This document shows, piece after piece, positions 22,501-35,593 of a DNA stretch of 64,000 nt (its first letter is position 1; every line of letters starts with the position of its first letter). The notes under the pieces were generated by a model. The model worked only from the letters and a program-made list of their open reading frames with translations, did not search any database and was not told the origin of the DNA. The position numbers were made by a program, and so were the translations under genes. Source of the DNA: Hamiltosporidium tvaerminnensis (taxonomy: Eukaryota; Microsporidia; Dubosqiidae); contig CM061250.1 in NCBI GenBank assembly GCA_022605425.2, positions 859,501 to 923,500 of the forward strand, given 5' to 3'.

Positions 22501-23954
22501 AAATAAACGGTAACATAAATAAACCCAATAAATAAAGCTCTGAAGTTTAGTGAAGATCAAAGCAATTTAATCAGAAGAAGCAAAATAAATTTTAAAAAAA
22601 TCCTGATTTTGCTTAGAAAATTTTAAAAGTGAGCTAGAAATTCAAGATGAGAAAGTTAAAAAGTATATTTAAGTGTTTGAAGAGATCTGGTCTTAAAAAC
22701 AAATGAAAAAATCAAGAAATTATAACGCACCTAACGAAATTTCTAAAAATAATATACCTTGTTTTATCAGTGAGCTTAAAATCAAGTTCTTATCCACGAG
22801 TTTAATAGCTAGTTGGTTAATTTTTTGAAGCAATGCACAGATTGTACAATATTATTAAACTAGTGGTTAAGTTCGTAGGAACTTTATTCCTTTTTAATTC
22901 AAAAGAAAAAAATGCCGAAAATAATCCCAAACTTCATTATCTGAGCCATAATTCCTAAATCATTCCAAAAAAAAATTATACTCTCACCGTGTCTGTTTCT
23001 CGTATATTTTTATGTCTTTCATATATGAATTATTTGCCGTTCTTGTGCAATTTCTCAATGAAATTTTAGAATCTTTTCTATTTTAGCATATAAATCTGCT
23101 TAATTTTATTTAATTCCAATTTTTTAAAAACTTCGTTTCTGCTTTAACATTTAATCTTTTCACTTTCCGACTATTTTTATTTAATTCCGTCTTTTTTCTC
23201 GACGAAATTTATTCTTATGAAGAATTTTCTTTCTCCAAAACAAATGTTCTTTTTAAGGATATGTCGTAGTAAATAATTAATTTTTTGTGTAACTTCATAG
23301 TCATTCTTATTAAAAATCTTATATTTTATCAGGTATAAAGTTTTTCGAAGCAATTTAAGAAAAATTGTTTTATGCAATTATTATTGAGAATATAAACAAA
23401 TTCACATAAAAACGGCAAAAAAGCATCAATATTATCATAGGATTTTTTATACAACTGAAAATTCATAGAAAAGAAATCCGAAAAAATTGATTTAAATTTT
23501 ATTATTTGAAACTTTAGAACTATCAAAAAAACAAATTTATTATGTTATTTTTGAGAAATAATACAATTTAGAAGAAAATTCACGAATTTTATTTCAATAT
23601 TTTTTTGAGCCCATAGAATCTTTCTAAGTGTTTCATGTTAAGCTCTACTCACTATTATTGGATGTGTAAGATTTATGAACAAATAAAAAGAGATATATCC
23701 TATTCGGAGCACTCTTTTTGGTGTCTTGAAGTGTTTTAACAATTAAATATTTCGATGTGAGTCATCGTCTTCGGGACATTATTCGAATATATAAATGATC
23801 TATCATTAAAATTTTTAAAGAATTTCAAATTTCAAGTAGAAATGGTTGCTAGAATGTCTAGATAATAGCTTATATACTTGACATTTTGAAAAAATTTAAA
23901 TGTATATTATTAATGTGTATCAGATATTTTCTAAAAAAATTAATTCTTAATTCT
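19570..23954. other. Long gene-poor stretch
   Basis: No supported gene. A loose duplication is visible around 20200-20350, where AAATTAACATATAAT recurs about 84 bp apart. A charged 59-codon ATG frame at 20883-21062 looks more protein-like than its surroundings but has no recognisable family. The remaining short frames are low-complexity and lack the upstream CCC or GGG signal. Confidence 0.45.
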
Positions 23955-24665
23955 AAAATATCAAACTTTTTAAAACAGTGGCAAGTGGTATATTTGTTTT
24001 CATGGCATTAATGCGGTTCTACGTTTAACATAAATAACTGCACCCCCCATACTCCATTAGTAAACCCTTAGATACTTACATCCAAAGCCTTTCATATAAA
24101 GCGTAGAAGTTATTTAATGAACAAAGCAGTTGCCCGGAGTTCGTTAATTTCCGTTGCATGAAGTGTGATCGAAGTCCGAAGCCCCCTCGGCTCCCCCAAT
24201 ACTATGCAGCATTCCCACTTACTCTACACTTTCCGAACCCAATAAACTTATAGCTAAGATATGTTTCAAAAACTTAAATGGGGCCCACCTAGACAGTGCA
24301 ATTTCATACCAACAGGTATAACTGCTACTTAGCTCTTCCGGCTTTAAATAGTTTTATTTTGTACATCCCCCAGGCGCTAAGTCTTCTAACCCGAGTGAGC
24401 AAGGCTAGGTTTCCATGCTTTTACATGGCAATTACCTACATGTTCAGCTGCAGTCTGCAATCTAGTTACATAAAAAACTACAAATAAATTTGTAGAAAAA
24501 TATTCGCCATTTCATAGACCTTCTCCTCCTCATATACACTCCATGGAACAACTAAAAATATAGTGTCGTTTTATTACCACCGAAAATCTAGACAATGACC
24601 TTCACACCAGTTTCACATACTCATTACCAGCAGAAAGTATTTACTGTAGTTATCCTTTCTCTATC
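23955..24665 (-). repeat. R720 dispersed repeat, copy 3
   Basis: Full-length, relatively well-preserved minus-strand copy. Landmarks on the plus strand are GCAAGTGG near 23981, the GGGCCCACCTAGACAGTGCAA block near 24282, and CATACCAACAGGTATAAC near 24305. It is followed after about 30 bp by an older copy in the same orientation. Confidence 0.87.
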
Positions 24666-24694
24666 ATTTTCAAAAAAAAATATTATTTTATTTT

Positions 24695-25345
24695 ATTATT
24701 TTCGTGGCATTCATTAACACTGGTTTAACATAGATAACTCTATCCAACTGTTCCATCTGTATCTCTTAGATACCTACATCAAAAGTTCTTACTTCAAATG
24801 ATCTTTATAACCCAGTTAACGTGCATAGAAGTTAAGCGGGGTTCGCTGATTTCTCTCGGTTAGGACATATCGCAGCTCGAACCAATTTTTGGGATCCTAA
24901 TGACTGAAACACTCTCATTTGTAAACATTTTACGAATCAAATAAATCTAAAGCCAAGATATAGCCGGAAGATTATATGGAGTTTAACTAGACGATAAAAT
25001 CTTCATTACAACAGTTTTAACTCGTTAACTAGCATTTCTGGGTTTTAATGTGTATTAGTTTGATCGAGCAGGTACTAAGTCTTCTAACTCGAGTAAGCGA
25101 GACATGGTTTTCATATTTTTGCATGTTAATTAACTCTAAATACATCATGATGTTGAATCTATTTGAATAAAAAACCCAAAATCAACTTTTAGGATTTTTT
25201 TCATTATTTTGTTACTTCCCCCCGTAACAAATTCGCATATAAAATCCAAAATAAAGGTTATTTTTCATCTCACTGAAACATCAAAAAAAGATTCTCACAC
25301 GAATTTTACACATTCAATGAAAGTACCTAGTTTTTAATATGAATA
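24695..25345 (-). repeat. Old R720 copy in tandem with copy 3
   Basis: The same order of landmarks is present but heavily mutated: GTTTAACATAGATAACT near 24724, AGATACCTACATC near 24769, GCCAAGATATA near 24953, GTACTAAGTCTTCTAACTCG near 25072, and GATTCTCACACGAATTTTAC near 25290. The contrast in decay with its neighbour implies insertions of very different age at one place. Confidence 0.72.
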
Positions 25346-28249
25346 TTTTGCTACAACTATTAGACATATTAAATATTTATATTTTGAATAATTTAAATCT
25401 AACTAAACAGGATGTCATTTTTTCAATTAAAATTAATATAAAAAAATTTCTCGCTTGGATGATTAAAACCACAATTTTACAAATTTAATTAAAAATCTTT
25501 ATATAAGAATTCTTTATCCTAACATTTTAAGAGGAAAATCGGTCCGTGAAATTACTATTTCCCGGTAAAATTTTGCAGTTCTTACCACAATAAACTTCCG
25601 AATATAATTTGTCTATAAAAAAAATTGTTCTATTTTATGAACTTCCCATATCCTTTATCATTTTTTTGTATTCGTAATGAATCGCATCGTCTAGTCATTA
25701 AAATTTCTATTCCAATTCTTAATTATTTCTAGATATTTATTTAGTCTAAAGGTTAAGGAATGTGTTAATGTTTTAAATATGCTGATTATTAAATTTTTTT
25801 GTATCAGATATTTTTTTATATGTTCTTAGCCTCGGGAATGGTTCCCGATTAACGTATGTTTAAGATATATATCTATATCGATAATGTAAACTCATTCTAA
25901 CTGTATATAAACTCATCTCTAATCACAAAAAAGTATTTCAAATATACTCAAATATTATTTCTAGCAATGCTTACTAGAAATAAAAAAATTCTCATAAGAA
26001 ATATAAAAGTAGATTCTTAAGGTTCTCTACATCTATAAGAATGATTTAAAATATATTAAATTATGTATTATAGGAAGTAAAGATATCCCAAAGCAATCCA
26101 TGTGAACTGACAATCAATAGTCTACTTGAAACCACCGAACAATAATTATTAAACTAGATCAATCTACTTGTTTATCATATTCTTTTATTTCCGTTCTAAA
26201 GTTTATGCATGTAAACCAACCAACCAATTGTAATTCCAATACCTCTGCCATTCCAGAAGGAAACTGGGTGATGTGTTTCGTTCGATTCTAACTTCTGTGG
26301 CAACTTTGGGGCGGTAATAGCTTCGAACTGAGCTTCTAGCAGCATAGAAGAGATTTTAAGATTGCTTAAAAATAGCTATTATAAAATTTTGAAGGGCTAT
26401 AGTGGATTTTGTTTGTACTGCTGTATCGGTGTGTAAAAAAAACATCACACAATGTAGCCAAAAAGCAAATAAAGTTAGATGCGAACAGAAAGCGATGAAA
26501 TGCTTTTTTTCACCGAATAATGTTTTCGGACAGACGCTACAATATATATTGGCTTGGAAGAAAAGTACCTGTTTAAAATCATGGGAAAACCTAGGAAGTA
26601 AGCATTCAACTCACCGGATCTTAAATGAAACGGTTTAAAGCATATTTCTAAATCAATCCATTTAATAACTCGGGAATGCGCTGAATCATATGCAAAAATG
26701 AAGAAAACGGATTTAACCCACAATTTTTATCCAGCACGGTTATAATAAAATTAGGTAAGGCAGCAACGAAAACCCGAAATTTGCTTGAAAGAGATATGCT
26801 GAAACCAAATTTTGTTTGGCCATTTACTTTTTAAAGATCTTGAAAAGAATCGTATGTAGGAGTACTCTCGAATTCAGAGACAAAAGTGTAATGAATAATG
26901 TGTGAGTCTTTACTTTTAAATTAAACTTTATGAATGATCTTATTGGATTTTGGCTGAGAAAAACATTCCTTTGAAGTTATTTAAGAAAAAAACGATGTAT
27001 GAAAGTACAAAGTCATTTCGAAAAGCGAATCCTACCTTTATAAAAAACCAAATTCGAATGTTCGGTATGTAGTTAAGTTTTTTAATGTTTAATGGTTAGT
27101 CGCGATGAAACTGAGATTCTGAGATATAATATATACAAACTCATTAGCAGTCAGCATGATCTGAATTTGCTCTCATTGCATAAGATACTTATATTAATAT
27201 GCCTTTTTCAGGGTGATGAATCTATATATCATCAATTTGCTCTTTAACTTCCAAGTTTAGCTGTTATATGCTACTATAATTTATATATCGTGAAACTCGC
27301 ATTTCCGGAATATCTTTTACCTAAATGAAGGCTTTTTCTCAGAAAAAATGCATCAATGAGACGGAACTATTGTATGTTTGCATCAGAAAAGCTCGGAATA
27401 CAATCGAAATACATGTAAGTCAAATTTGTAACGAATGCAATGAAATAAGTAACAAAAATGATTTGATTGGCCAGGAGCACAAATTTTTTACTCAAATATT
27501 TAATTAGGGGCATTGGGCAGTGTACAAGAAGCAAAATAATAGGAATTTTTACATTTTTCTCATAATACTAAAATATGAACCAATCTTAAAGCTGCTTGGG
27601 TTGATATTAAAATAACTTCGGAAAAAAATTATCAGGCTCTTTTGTTTTCTATATATTTAGAACCCAATTTCCCTGTTTATATCATAAATTTTTGATGCAA
27701 ATATATATAAAGAATATTTTGTATTTCATGAATACCTGGAATAATTCATTAAAAAAAGTTTATGTATTATATTGCAAAGCACCGTGTTTCTTGTCTATTT
27801 TTTTGTGTCGAGTATGGATCTAACAGCCGAAAATCTAATGAGAAGTAAACGAAAGTGGCAATACATACAATTTAGTTTATATTTCTCCTAAAAATATCTT
27901 TTTTTGTTTTAATGTTCTTTAGTAAGGAGTTCGATATTCGAAATTTTATGGTGACAAAGAAAGAATGTCTAACGTAATTGAATTAGAGAGAATTTAGTCT
28001 AAAACATACTTTCTGTTAAGATAGTAGAAAATTTCAAAAAAAGTTGTTATTATGTATTTGGGAATTTTTGAGTATAACAGGCGTAATTTTCTACTTATGT
28101 CATTATAAGAAGTAAAATGCAAACCAATAGCAAGAGTAGAAAAGCTTTTTAGTATTATATATTGTAATAAATCTTTCTTTCCCATAAGTCATCATTAAAG
28201 TCCTTGATATACTATCATATAAGAGTAATTCGACCTAAAATAGCAGATT
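25346..28249. other. Gene-poor stretch, possibly the decayed 5' part of a retroelement
   Basis: No intact gene. Base composition between about 26200 and 28250 is less AT-extreme than the rest of the desert, and two 60-78-codon frames (26402-26638 and 27325-27507) contain Cys and His residues. They lie directly upstream of a retroelement relic on the same strand and may be remains of its reverse transcriptase half. I could not identify the catalytic RT motif, so this is inference only. Confidence 0.35.
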
Positions 28250-29590
28250 ATCCTAATTAAATAATGCAATTGGTAATGCTATATAAAAAAACAAGTTTCA
28301 TTTTGTACCAGTGGGTAAATGGTTTGTACTTTTCTAAAGAAGACTTGAGGAATTCTACTTGGTGTTTTGTACGAAGCGAACATAGGCATCTACCAATTTT
28401 AGATTGTCTTATAAAATATAAAGAAATATTGGTTCAAAAGCAAAATTTATAAGGTATAGAAACAAAAAAAATTATAATCTGTACTAATAGAAAGTTTCCT
28501 AGGCATGAAATATAGGTTTGAAAGATTAATGAATCAATACGCATTGAATGTAACACATTAAGATAATTTGTATAACGAATTGCGAAAATAAAAACTTCTT
28601 CAAAGTTATGTAATACAAGAAAAGGTAGCCTGTGGCGTAAGTGATTATTCCAGATGGCCGTCTGAAGTGAATATTAGACTATGCAATGCACTTTATTTCA
28701 TTTTATCTAATATGGGGCTGTATTGGGAATAGCAAACGCAAATCTCGCTATTTCTATCAAACTGGTAAATCAGTTAAGAAGTTAGAAATCTGATGATAGA
28801 GAATGTTTGGACATGAATAGGCTCGGCAGCACAATGGATCGTTGAAATTACTGCACCAATTCCTGTGAATAGATATTAATATATGTTTACAAAATATTAG
28901 AAGTCAGAAGATTGTGAAATTGTGAAAAATGAGCATTTGGAAATATAAGTAGCCTTGTAAATAAAAAAGTGTCGAGATCAGCAAGATTGGGCCTTAAATA
29001 TTATTTAGATTATATTAAAAATAAGATAATCCATCTTCTAAGTAGTATTCCCTTAGAACATTAACTTCACAAATTAAAAGTGAAAAACTAAAGAAGTACA
29101 TTTATAAAACTAACAATCTAGGCTGTTTTAATAAAACTAACAATTGTATGATCTTTTGTGCGATAACCTATGATTTTATTGTAACAAAATAACATAATAT
29201 TTATATTAAACAAAAGCTACATAAGAATGTGACCATATATTCAGTCGAGAAAACGCTAAAAACAGTCATAGCTCTATTAGCTCATAAGATAACTTGATTG
29301 ATCAAATATTCAAAATAGTTTAGAGCTTGTTTCAAATGGTGTTATATAAGAACAAAAAAGCCAGAAGAACCCAAAGTGTTTTTAGCACATCGTATACTAC
29401 GTAGATAGTGTTAACGGGTAGAGATTGAAAAAATCAACATAGCTTCTTATTTTATATTGTTTTTAAATGTTGGAGGAGATCACAAAAAACACGAATAAAG
29501 ACGTTCCTAAGACCTATAATGAAAATGGTTAAAATATGGAAGAAAATGTGTAAAAAGCGAAAGCTTTTTTAAACAGGAATCTAAACAAAT
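28250..29590 (+). mobile_element. Non-LTR retroelement relic, copy D (ancient)
   Basis: This is a heavily mutated version of the retroelement 3' end. Aligned landmarks are AAAGTTATGTAATACAAGAA near 28602, AATATTAGACTATGCAATGC near 28670, ATAGATATTAATATATG near 28869, ATTGTAACAAAATAACATAA near 29177, and TATATTCAGTCGAGAAAACG near 29236. Every frame is broken by stops. It extends further upstream than the other copies: the frame at 28264-28452 (HLPILDCLIKYKEILVQK near its end) lies where the protein just before the endonuclease region should be. Confidence 0.6.
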
Positions 29591-32566
29591 ATACTGATAA
29601 AAAAATAAAATAGAAGGGTACAGTATAGAACGAATCCATCAAAATATCGGTATATATTTTTAACTACGAACGGAAAGCATATTATACTTAGTACGGGGTA
29701 TTTTCGATAGTTATTATGTCAGCTTTTTTTAAACATTTTTGTTTTTTTATACAAAATAATAGCTTCTTGTCGTATTTAAATTTTTTTTCAGAAAAGGATA
29801 AAAATTTCAAATATAAAAGGCATATTATTTCAATTCTATGAAACCTTTTAGTAATATTTTGCTTTCGATCTTAATTTATAGATGTATATTTTAAGCTTCC
29901 ATTGAGTGTTTTATACTTTCTTGTTACTTATACCTTTAATAGAATGTAGTCTTTTATATCTAAGTAGTGTTTTCTATCTTTTTTGTTCTTATAATTAATT
30001 ATATGGTTAATATTTTCTATTTTTTCTCGGCAATAAAAATAAGAGGTATGGAATATATGGTAAGCTTCTTGAATCTGTATAAGACTCTGCTAAGCACGTA
30101 TATAGATTTTAAAGATGCTTTCTATTCCTTTTCTTTGATTTTCTTTTAGATGAATGAGGGGAATAACATATTACCTTATTTAAAGAAATCGGGTTCTGTA
30201 GCCAGACAATCTAGTAACTTTTTTAAAGACAAAGAAAAAATCAGGCCCTGATTTTTAGCACTTTTCCTACCATTTAAACAGACTCTTTTCGAATTTCATC
30301 GTTCAGCTCTAAAAATAGCTTTTGGCGAGAAGTTATTAACGAAAAATCATACTTTATTATTGAAAACTCATCTCTTCAGAACAAATTTTACTCATGCATA
30401 GTAAGAAATAACTTTATAAAATAAACAAAACAGTAATGAAGCGTTCTATTCAAACCAATAGTTATCTTAACTGATACGTTTTTATCCTTACCTTGGTTTA
30501 TTTCTATGCTTTACAAATCTATAACAAATACGACTATGCGAAGAAGCTATTTCTTTGTAGAATTGGTTTTTAATATCTAATATATCAGTTACTTTGTAAT
30601 TCCAATATTTTTTTTCCTTTGGTACAATATAGAAAAAAAGATAAAATAGGTTTTTATTTTTTGAATACTTCGATATAGTTAATAAAATATATATGACTTT
30701 GATATTCTAATATTTAAGAATATTATTCTAAACCAATTTGTTAAACTATATAAAAAGATATAAATTTATTTCTTCTTAAAAAAATAACCGCCTAGAGATA
30801 AGAATCATTTTTCGTTCGAGATTTTCGGTGAATTATTTATTAAAACAATATTTTGTATTCTCGCGGTTTATAACTTATTCCATGTGCTACTTTAAGCTAC
30901 GTCTATTTGCGAAATTTCATCTCTAGAAACCCTCACGAAAGTTTAAAAATGATATGGGGAATTATAGATGTTTTTAGATATATGCATTCGTTTTGAACGT
31001 ATTTACAATTTTTTTATAAGTTGTCTTGTGCAATATCTCCTCGTATGCTATACGTTCATATTCTTATATCTAATATTTTATACAAGCAAATATTGCTTGT
31101 AGCCTGTTAATTAAACAAATTTTACTTCTCATGTAGTTCTTATTTAGAAGTTTTGTGATTCCGATCACGGTTTTATATTTAAACATAATATTTTATGTTC
31201 TTTGTAATCCGATAAGTAAGCTTCTTTACGCAAAACAAATCGTGCAGCCTCTTAAAAATAAATTATGTATATAAATCATAAAGATGTTTTTTGTATTCTG
31301 AATTATTCGATATGTTAATAATAAATATTCTCGTTACCAGCAAATTTCTGATTAAGAAGCGCATTTATGATTTTTCGACTCATAAAATCACATGAATAGG
31401 GTTCATGTGTATCGAATTTTTAACAAATTTTTGTTTTTTGCTCCTATGTGCATGATGATAGGCTTCTAAACTGCTGGTTTTGTTTATATGCATATTTTTA
31501 AAAAAATACCAGCTCTTCATCATTAAATATATACCCCTTGTCAATCCTTTCGTTATTTCCTCTAATATAGATATATGATATGTTTTTTAAAATGAAAATC
31601 GAAAATATATTTTGTTAACATTTGACTTGTTTGAAACAATTTTATTATTACTAAATTGTCCGACATGAAATTTCTTTAGATATTTTTTTGCTAAACTGGA
31701 TTCTTCATTTGTCGTAAATATTCAATTTGATTTACACAAATTTTTTCTTAAAATTTTTCTCTAAAGAAGATTTACAATCTAATTCAAATATCTATTTCTA
31801 GATTTATATATTAGAATGTAATTAAGATTTTAATTAAAAAAAAATAATCATCATTCTTACATATTTCATGTATAGTTGTTATACATCTTGAATCAATTTA
31901 TTGCTAAATATGATTTCAATTCAGGGACATTTTAATCTTCGAATTCATTCTTCTTGCTTCTTTAATTTAAATTGATTTCCTTTACTTTCCTAAGATTTAT
32001 TTAAATATTGTTTTGGTCATAAAAAAGGTGTTTTAAACAAATCCGTAATAACTATGGCTCTAAATTTATGTATACATTACATTTCACTCTGTATGAAATG
32101 ATGATATCCTTTTAAATCACAAGAATGTTATCAAAAAGTCTTTGTATTAATTCAAAGTTATGTACAAGTGTTTACTCGAAATATTAGAAAAATATATTTT
32201 CCACTAAGAATACCTCCTAAGGTCGCTTATACAATTCAATGTTATCATATCAAAGAATTTGTATAAAATCACATACTGGCCTCCTTTACAAATAATTCAG
32301 CTGAAAATTTCGTAATTTTTGCGAAGATTTAAACTAAAAGTCTTGGTCTAGGTTTATAAAGTTAATTTATTTGTAGACATGTTTGATTAATTTCCGAGAA
32401 ATGTTATATTATGTACAAACTAAAATATTTATGATGTATTAACTCCTTTATATCAAAAGCATATTTTGCTTTCTATTTCTAAATTAAAAATCGGTTTTAC
32501 TTTATTATTTCGCAGTATTTCAACTTGTTTTGAATTTTTATAGTTAATAATAAAATTTATTACTTT
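29591..32566. other. Gene-free AT-rich stretch
   Basis: I see nothing supportable. Short hydrophobic frames occur by base composition. No CCC or GGG signal sits before any of the ATG frames I checked. Confidence 0.45.
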
Positions 32567-32582
32567 AAAAGCCAATTTGTAA

Positions 32583-33742
32583 TAAACCCATCTTGCGCTA
32601 ATAAAAGGTTTCTTAAAAGTAAAGTACAGGTTGGTAGAAGAAGTCACTAAGAAAAGTTTAGAAGAAGCTCAACTTGCAAAACTATAAAACGAAATAGAAA
32701 AACGAAAACTCCATTTAAAGTTATATAGTGCAAGAAAAAATGAGCATGTGAGTGTTAGTGACTCTTCAAGATGGCTAAAGAGAGGGAATATTAGGCTACG
32801 CAATGAAGCTGTGTTCTGCTATATCCAGGATAGAAATGTATTCTGGGCTGCAGATGGTATGTGCCAACACTGAAAATAATCTGGTAAGACCGTAGATCAT
32901 CTAGCGACTCGATGTGAAAAAATGCTAGGCCATGACTACACCAGACGGCATAATGAAGTGGTTAGAGGCCTACACTTACTTCTCCTAAATAGATATAAGT
33001 TTAAGTCCTCAAAACGAATTAGGACTCACTCAGTTCAAGAAATTCTTGATAATGAGTATGCAGAGATAAGAGTGGACACCAGAATAAAAACTGATGTTAA
33101 AATTCGGAATAACAGACTCGACATATTCATTTTAGATAAGAAGAAGAAGAAGATAACACTCATTGAAGTAGGAATCACTTCTCAAGATTCACTTCAAATA
33201 GTTGAAACTGAAAAACTTAGGAAGTATGACCTGCTAGCCAATGAGTTTGGTCTTATTTATAAATGCAGTGTAGAGATAATACCTTATATGATGATCTGGG
33301 ACGGTATTGTGACAAAATACCATAAATCTCATATTTAAAGACTAGAAATACCCATGAATGTAGAGGCATACATTCAGTCTTTAGTACTTAAGAAGACGGT
33401 CGAAACAATTTCCTTTGATCGACGAAGAGGACTTGAGTCAAGACTGAATGCCGAAGAGAGCTGGAAGAGAGCGTCAATGGGTGTTATTATGAGATCGGAG
33501 ATGTATGAGGAACCAACACTTCTTTTAAAAGAAGAGAAGAGAGAGGAAGATGGTGCAAAAAATATTAAACCAAAAAATAAAGCACCCCTTATTTCACAAG
33601 GAGGAACCACTTTAGAGGAACCGACCAATAACATAAATGAAGAGTCGGATTTGGAAGAAGAGACAAAAGTGGTTAAAGAGGTAGAAGAAAAAATGTAAAA
33701 AATGGTAAAAATATTTTAACCCAGAATTTTATTCAATAAAAT
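32583..33742 (+). mobile_element. Non-LTR retroelement 3' end, copy B, with target-site duplication
   Basis: This is the best-preserved copy. The coding part runs from about 32620 (LVEEVTKKSLEEAQLAKL) to 33698. It has the knuckle region, YTRRHNEVVR, and the endonuclease block NNRLDIFILDKKKKKITLIEVG, where the R-x-D...LIEVG spacing suits a PD-(D/E)xK nuclease. A TGA at 32871-32873 destroys the second half of the zinc knuckle, and a TAA at 33336-33338 splits the tail. A 16-bp direct repeat with one mismatch, AAAAGCCAATTTGTAA at 32567-32582 and 33743-33758, brackets it. This fits a 5'-truncated insertion by target-primed reverse transcription. Not functional as it stands. Confidence 0.85.
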
Positions 33743-34002
33743 AAAAGCCAATTCGTAAAAATACGCGTAAAATAATTTTAATATGTATCTGGTAGCTTTT
33801 TAAAAACTTAGATAGAATTTTATCAAATTTATAAGAAGTATTTAAACATTAATAAACTAATACTTAGGAATTTGAATAGAATTGGATTAAAATAATTATA
33901 AATGTTAATAAAATAATAAAATTTATACTTTTTCCATTTCAAAAATAAAAAAATAAAAGCAAATCCTTTACTTAATATACTCCGTTTGATCAAAATAAAA
34001 TA

Positions 34003-34416
34003 TCATCCTTCATTTCTATCTTCTTCGATTTCTAATGTCATGATACCTTTTACTTTACACGTTCCATTTTTCATGTATCGAGATAATTCAGAATCATTCT
34101 GAATCTTTAAACAAATAATATTCGTTTTAGTATCTGGGTTTTCTATAGCGTCATTAAACTTCTGCTCAATTTCTTCTTTTCTTGAAAAATCCTTTTTAAG
34201 ACCTGTTTGGGTGTCCATATTTGGAATTTTATTATGAAATGAATCATAGTTATGTATTCTTCCTGTGAATTCTAAATTTATATTATTTTTCTCTCTGTGT
34301 TTTTCTGTAGAAGATGAATCTAAACTTTCCTCACTACCAGATAAATTGGTTATATTATCAATCATTTGATTGATTTCTAAATAAAATAACGAAAACATCA
34401 GAATAAAATATTTCAT
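34003..34416 (-). CDS. Small hypothetical protein with N-terminal signal-like segment
   Basis: 137 residues. A hydrophobic N-terminus (MKYFILMFSLFYLEI) could be a signal peptide. A hydrophilic, Ser/Glu/Lys-rich middle (SGSEESLDSSSTEKHREKNN) and a compact tail with two Cys follow. I recognise no family. Unlike the other genes it lacks a CCC or GGG triplet just upstream of its ATG, which lowers confidence. Codon content looks like real protein rather than translated desert. The upstream region 34417-35583 is AT-rich with no other gene visible. Confidence 0.45.
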   Translation of the reverse strand: MKYFILMFSLFYLEINQMIDNITNLSGSEESLDSSSTEKHREKNNINLEFTGRIHNYDSFHNKIPNMDTQTGLKKDFSRKEEIEQKFNDAIENPDTKTNIICLKIQNDSELSRYMKNGTCKVKGIMTLEIEEDRNEG

Positions 34417-35583
34417 TAAAAAAGACTTAATTTTTTTTAAAAAAATATAAACAATATTTATAAATAGACTTAACCAATAAGAAAATAAAGACGAACTGAG
34501 AATAATTTTAAGACTTCTGTTATTTTAAATATTCTATGTGTTCGATTAATATGTCAATAATTTTAGATACATACCATTAACTCAAAAAATAATGTTCATT
34601 TATGAAAATATAAAAATTTGTAAATATTCAACCAATCTTTTTATATTCTGAAAGAATCAAAAATTCTAATTTTTTTAAAATTTTTTAGATTGTATATTTG
34701 ACACAGTCTTCTCCCTTAAATTTGGTAAATTTACACATCAACTCCTTTTTATAAAAATCTAAGTTTCATTCTTTTGTGCTTCGAAATTTTATTTTTACTT
34801 CAAAAACAAAAAATTACTCTTTTTTTTATAAATAATTAGATTTTACAATTAAAATTAAAATATTTATTAAACGTAGATTCTGTGACTATGAAAGACATAA
34901 ATTTATAAATGATTTGCTATTTAAATAGGTTCATAAGATATTTTTTCAATTAATTTTAAATTTACTTATAAATTTGATTTTTATTTATTTTGCTGTTATA
35001 TGTTAAATATTTATAATCTAAAAAAGATTTTACGATTATTTCAAATTTAAATTTATTCATTGAAATAACTGGTTATAATTCAAAGTATTAATTAAAAAAA
35101 TAATCTTTTTTATGGTTATGATAAAATCATTCAAATCGAAAAAAAAATTAATATTTCAATTATTTTAATTTTAAGCTAAAAAAAGAAAGATCAAAGTATA
35201 AAATTTTTAAGATTTTAATAAATTATATTTCTTCTTTGTATTTCTATTTGATTGTAAACTAATTTGAATCTATATTTGCGTAATATTCTAAGATTAAAGA
35301 TATTTTTAGCTTTAAAAAGTAAATTAAGAAGCGAAACTATTTATTTTTATAAAAAATGAGTTTGAATTTCAATTTAATTACTAAAATTTTGTAGATATTT
35401 CTATTAAAATGTTTTTTTGGGTCAAAGAGTTGAAGCCAAAAACAATTAAATTGGTTTTTCTCAACTTGTTTAATAAAAAGACTAAAAAATATTTGATTAT
35501 TTAATAGGAATGTTTATTTTTTATATAAATGAGTTTGATCTTCAATCGGAAATAAAATTAAAATAAAAAAATGGGAATTTGTT
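34417..35583. other. Gene-free AT-rich stretch
   Basis: No gene or repeat recognised. The sequence is nearly pure A/T with long homopolymer runs. Confidence 0.5.
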
Positions 35584-35593
35584 TAATTTTTTA

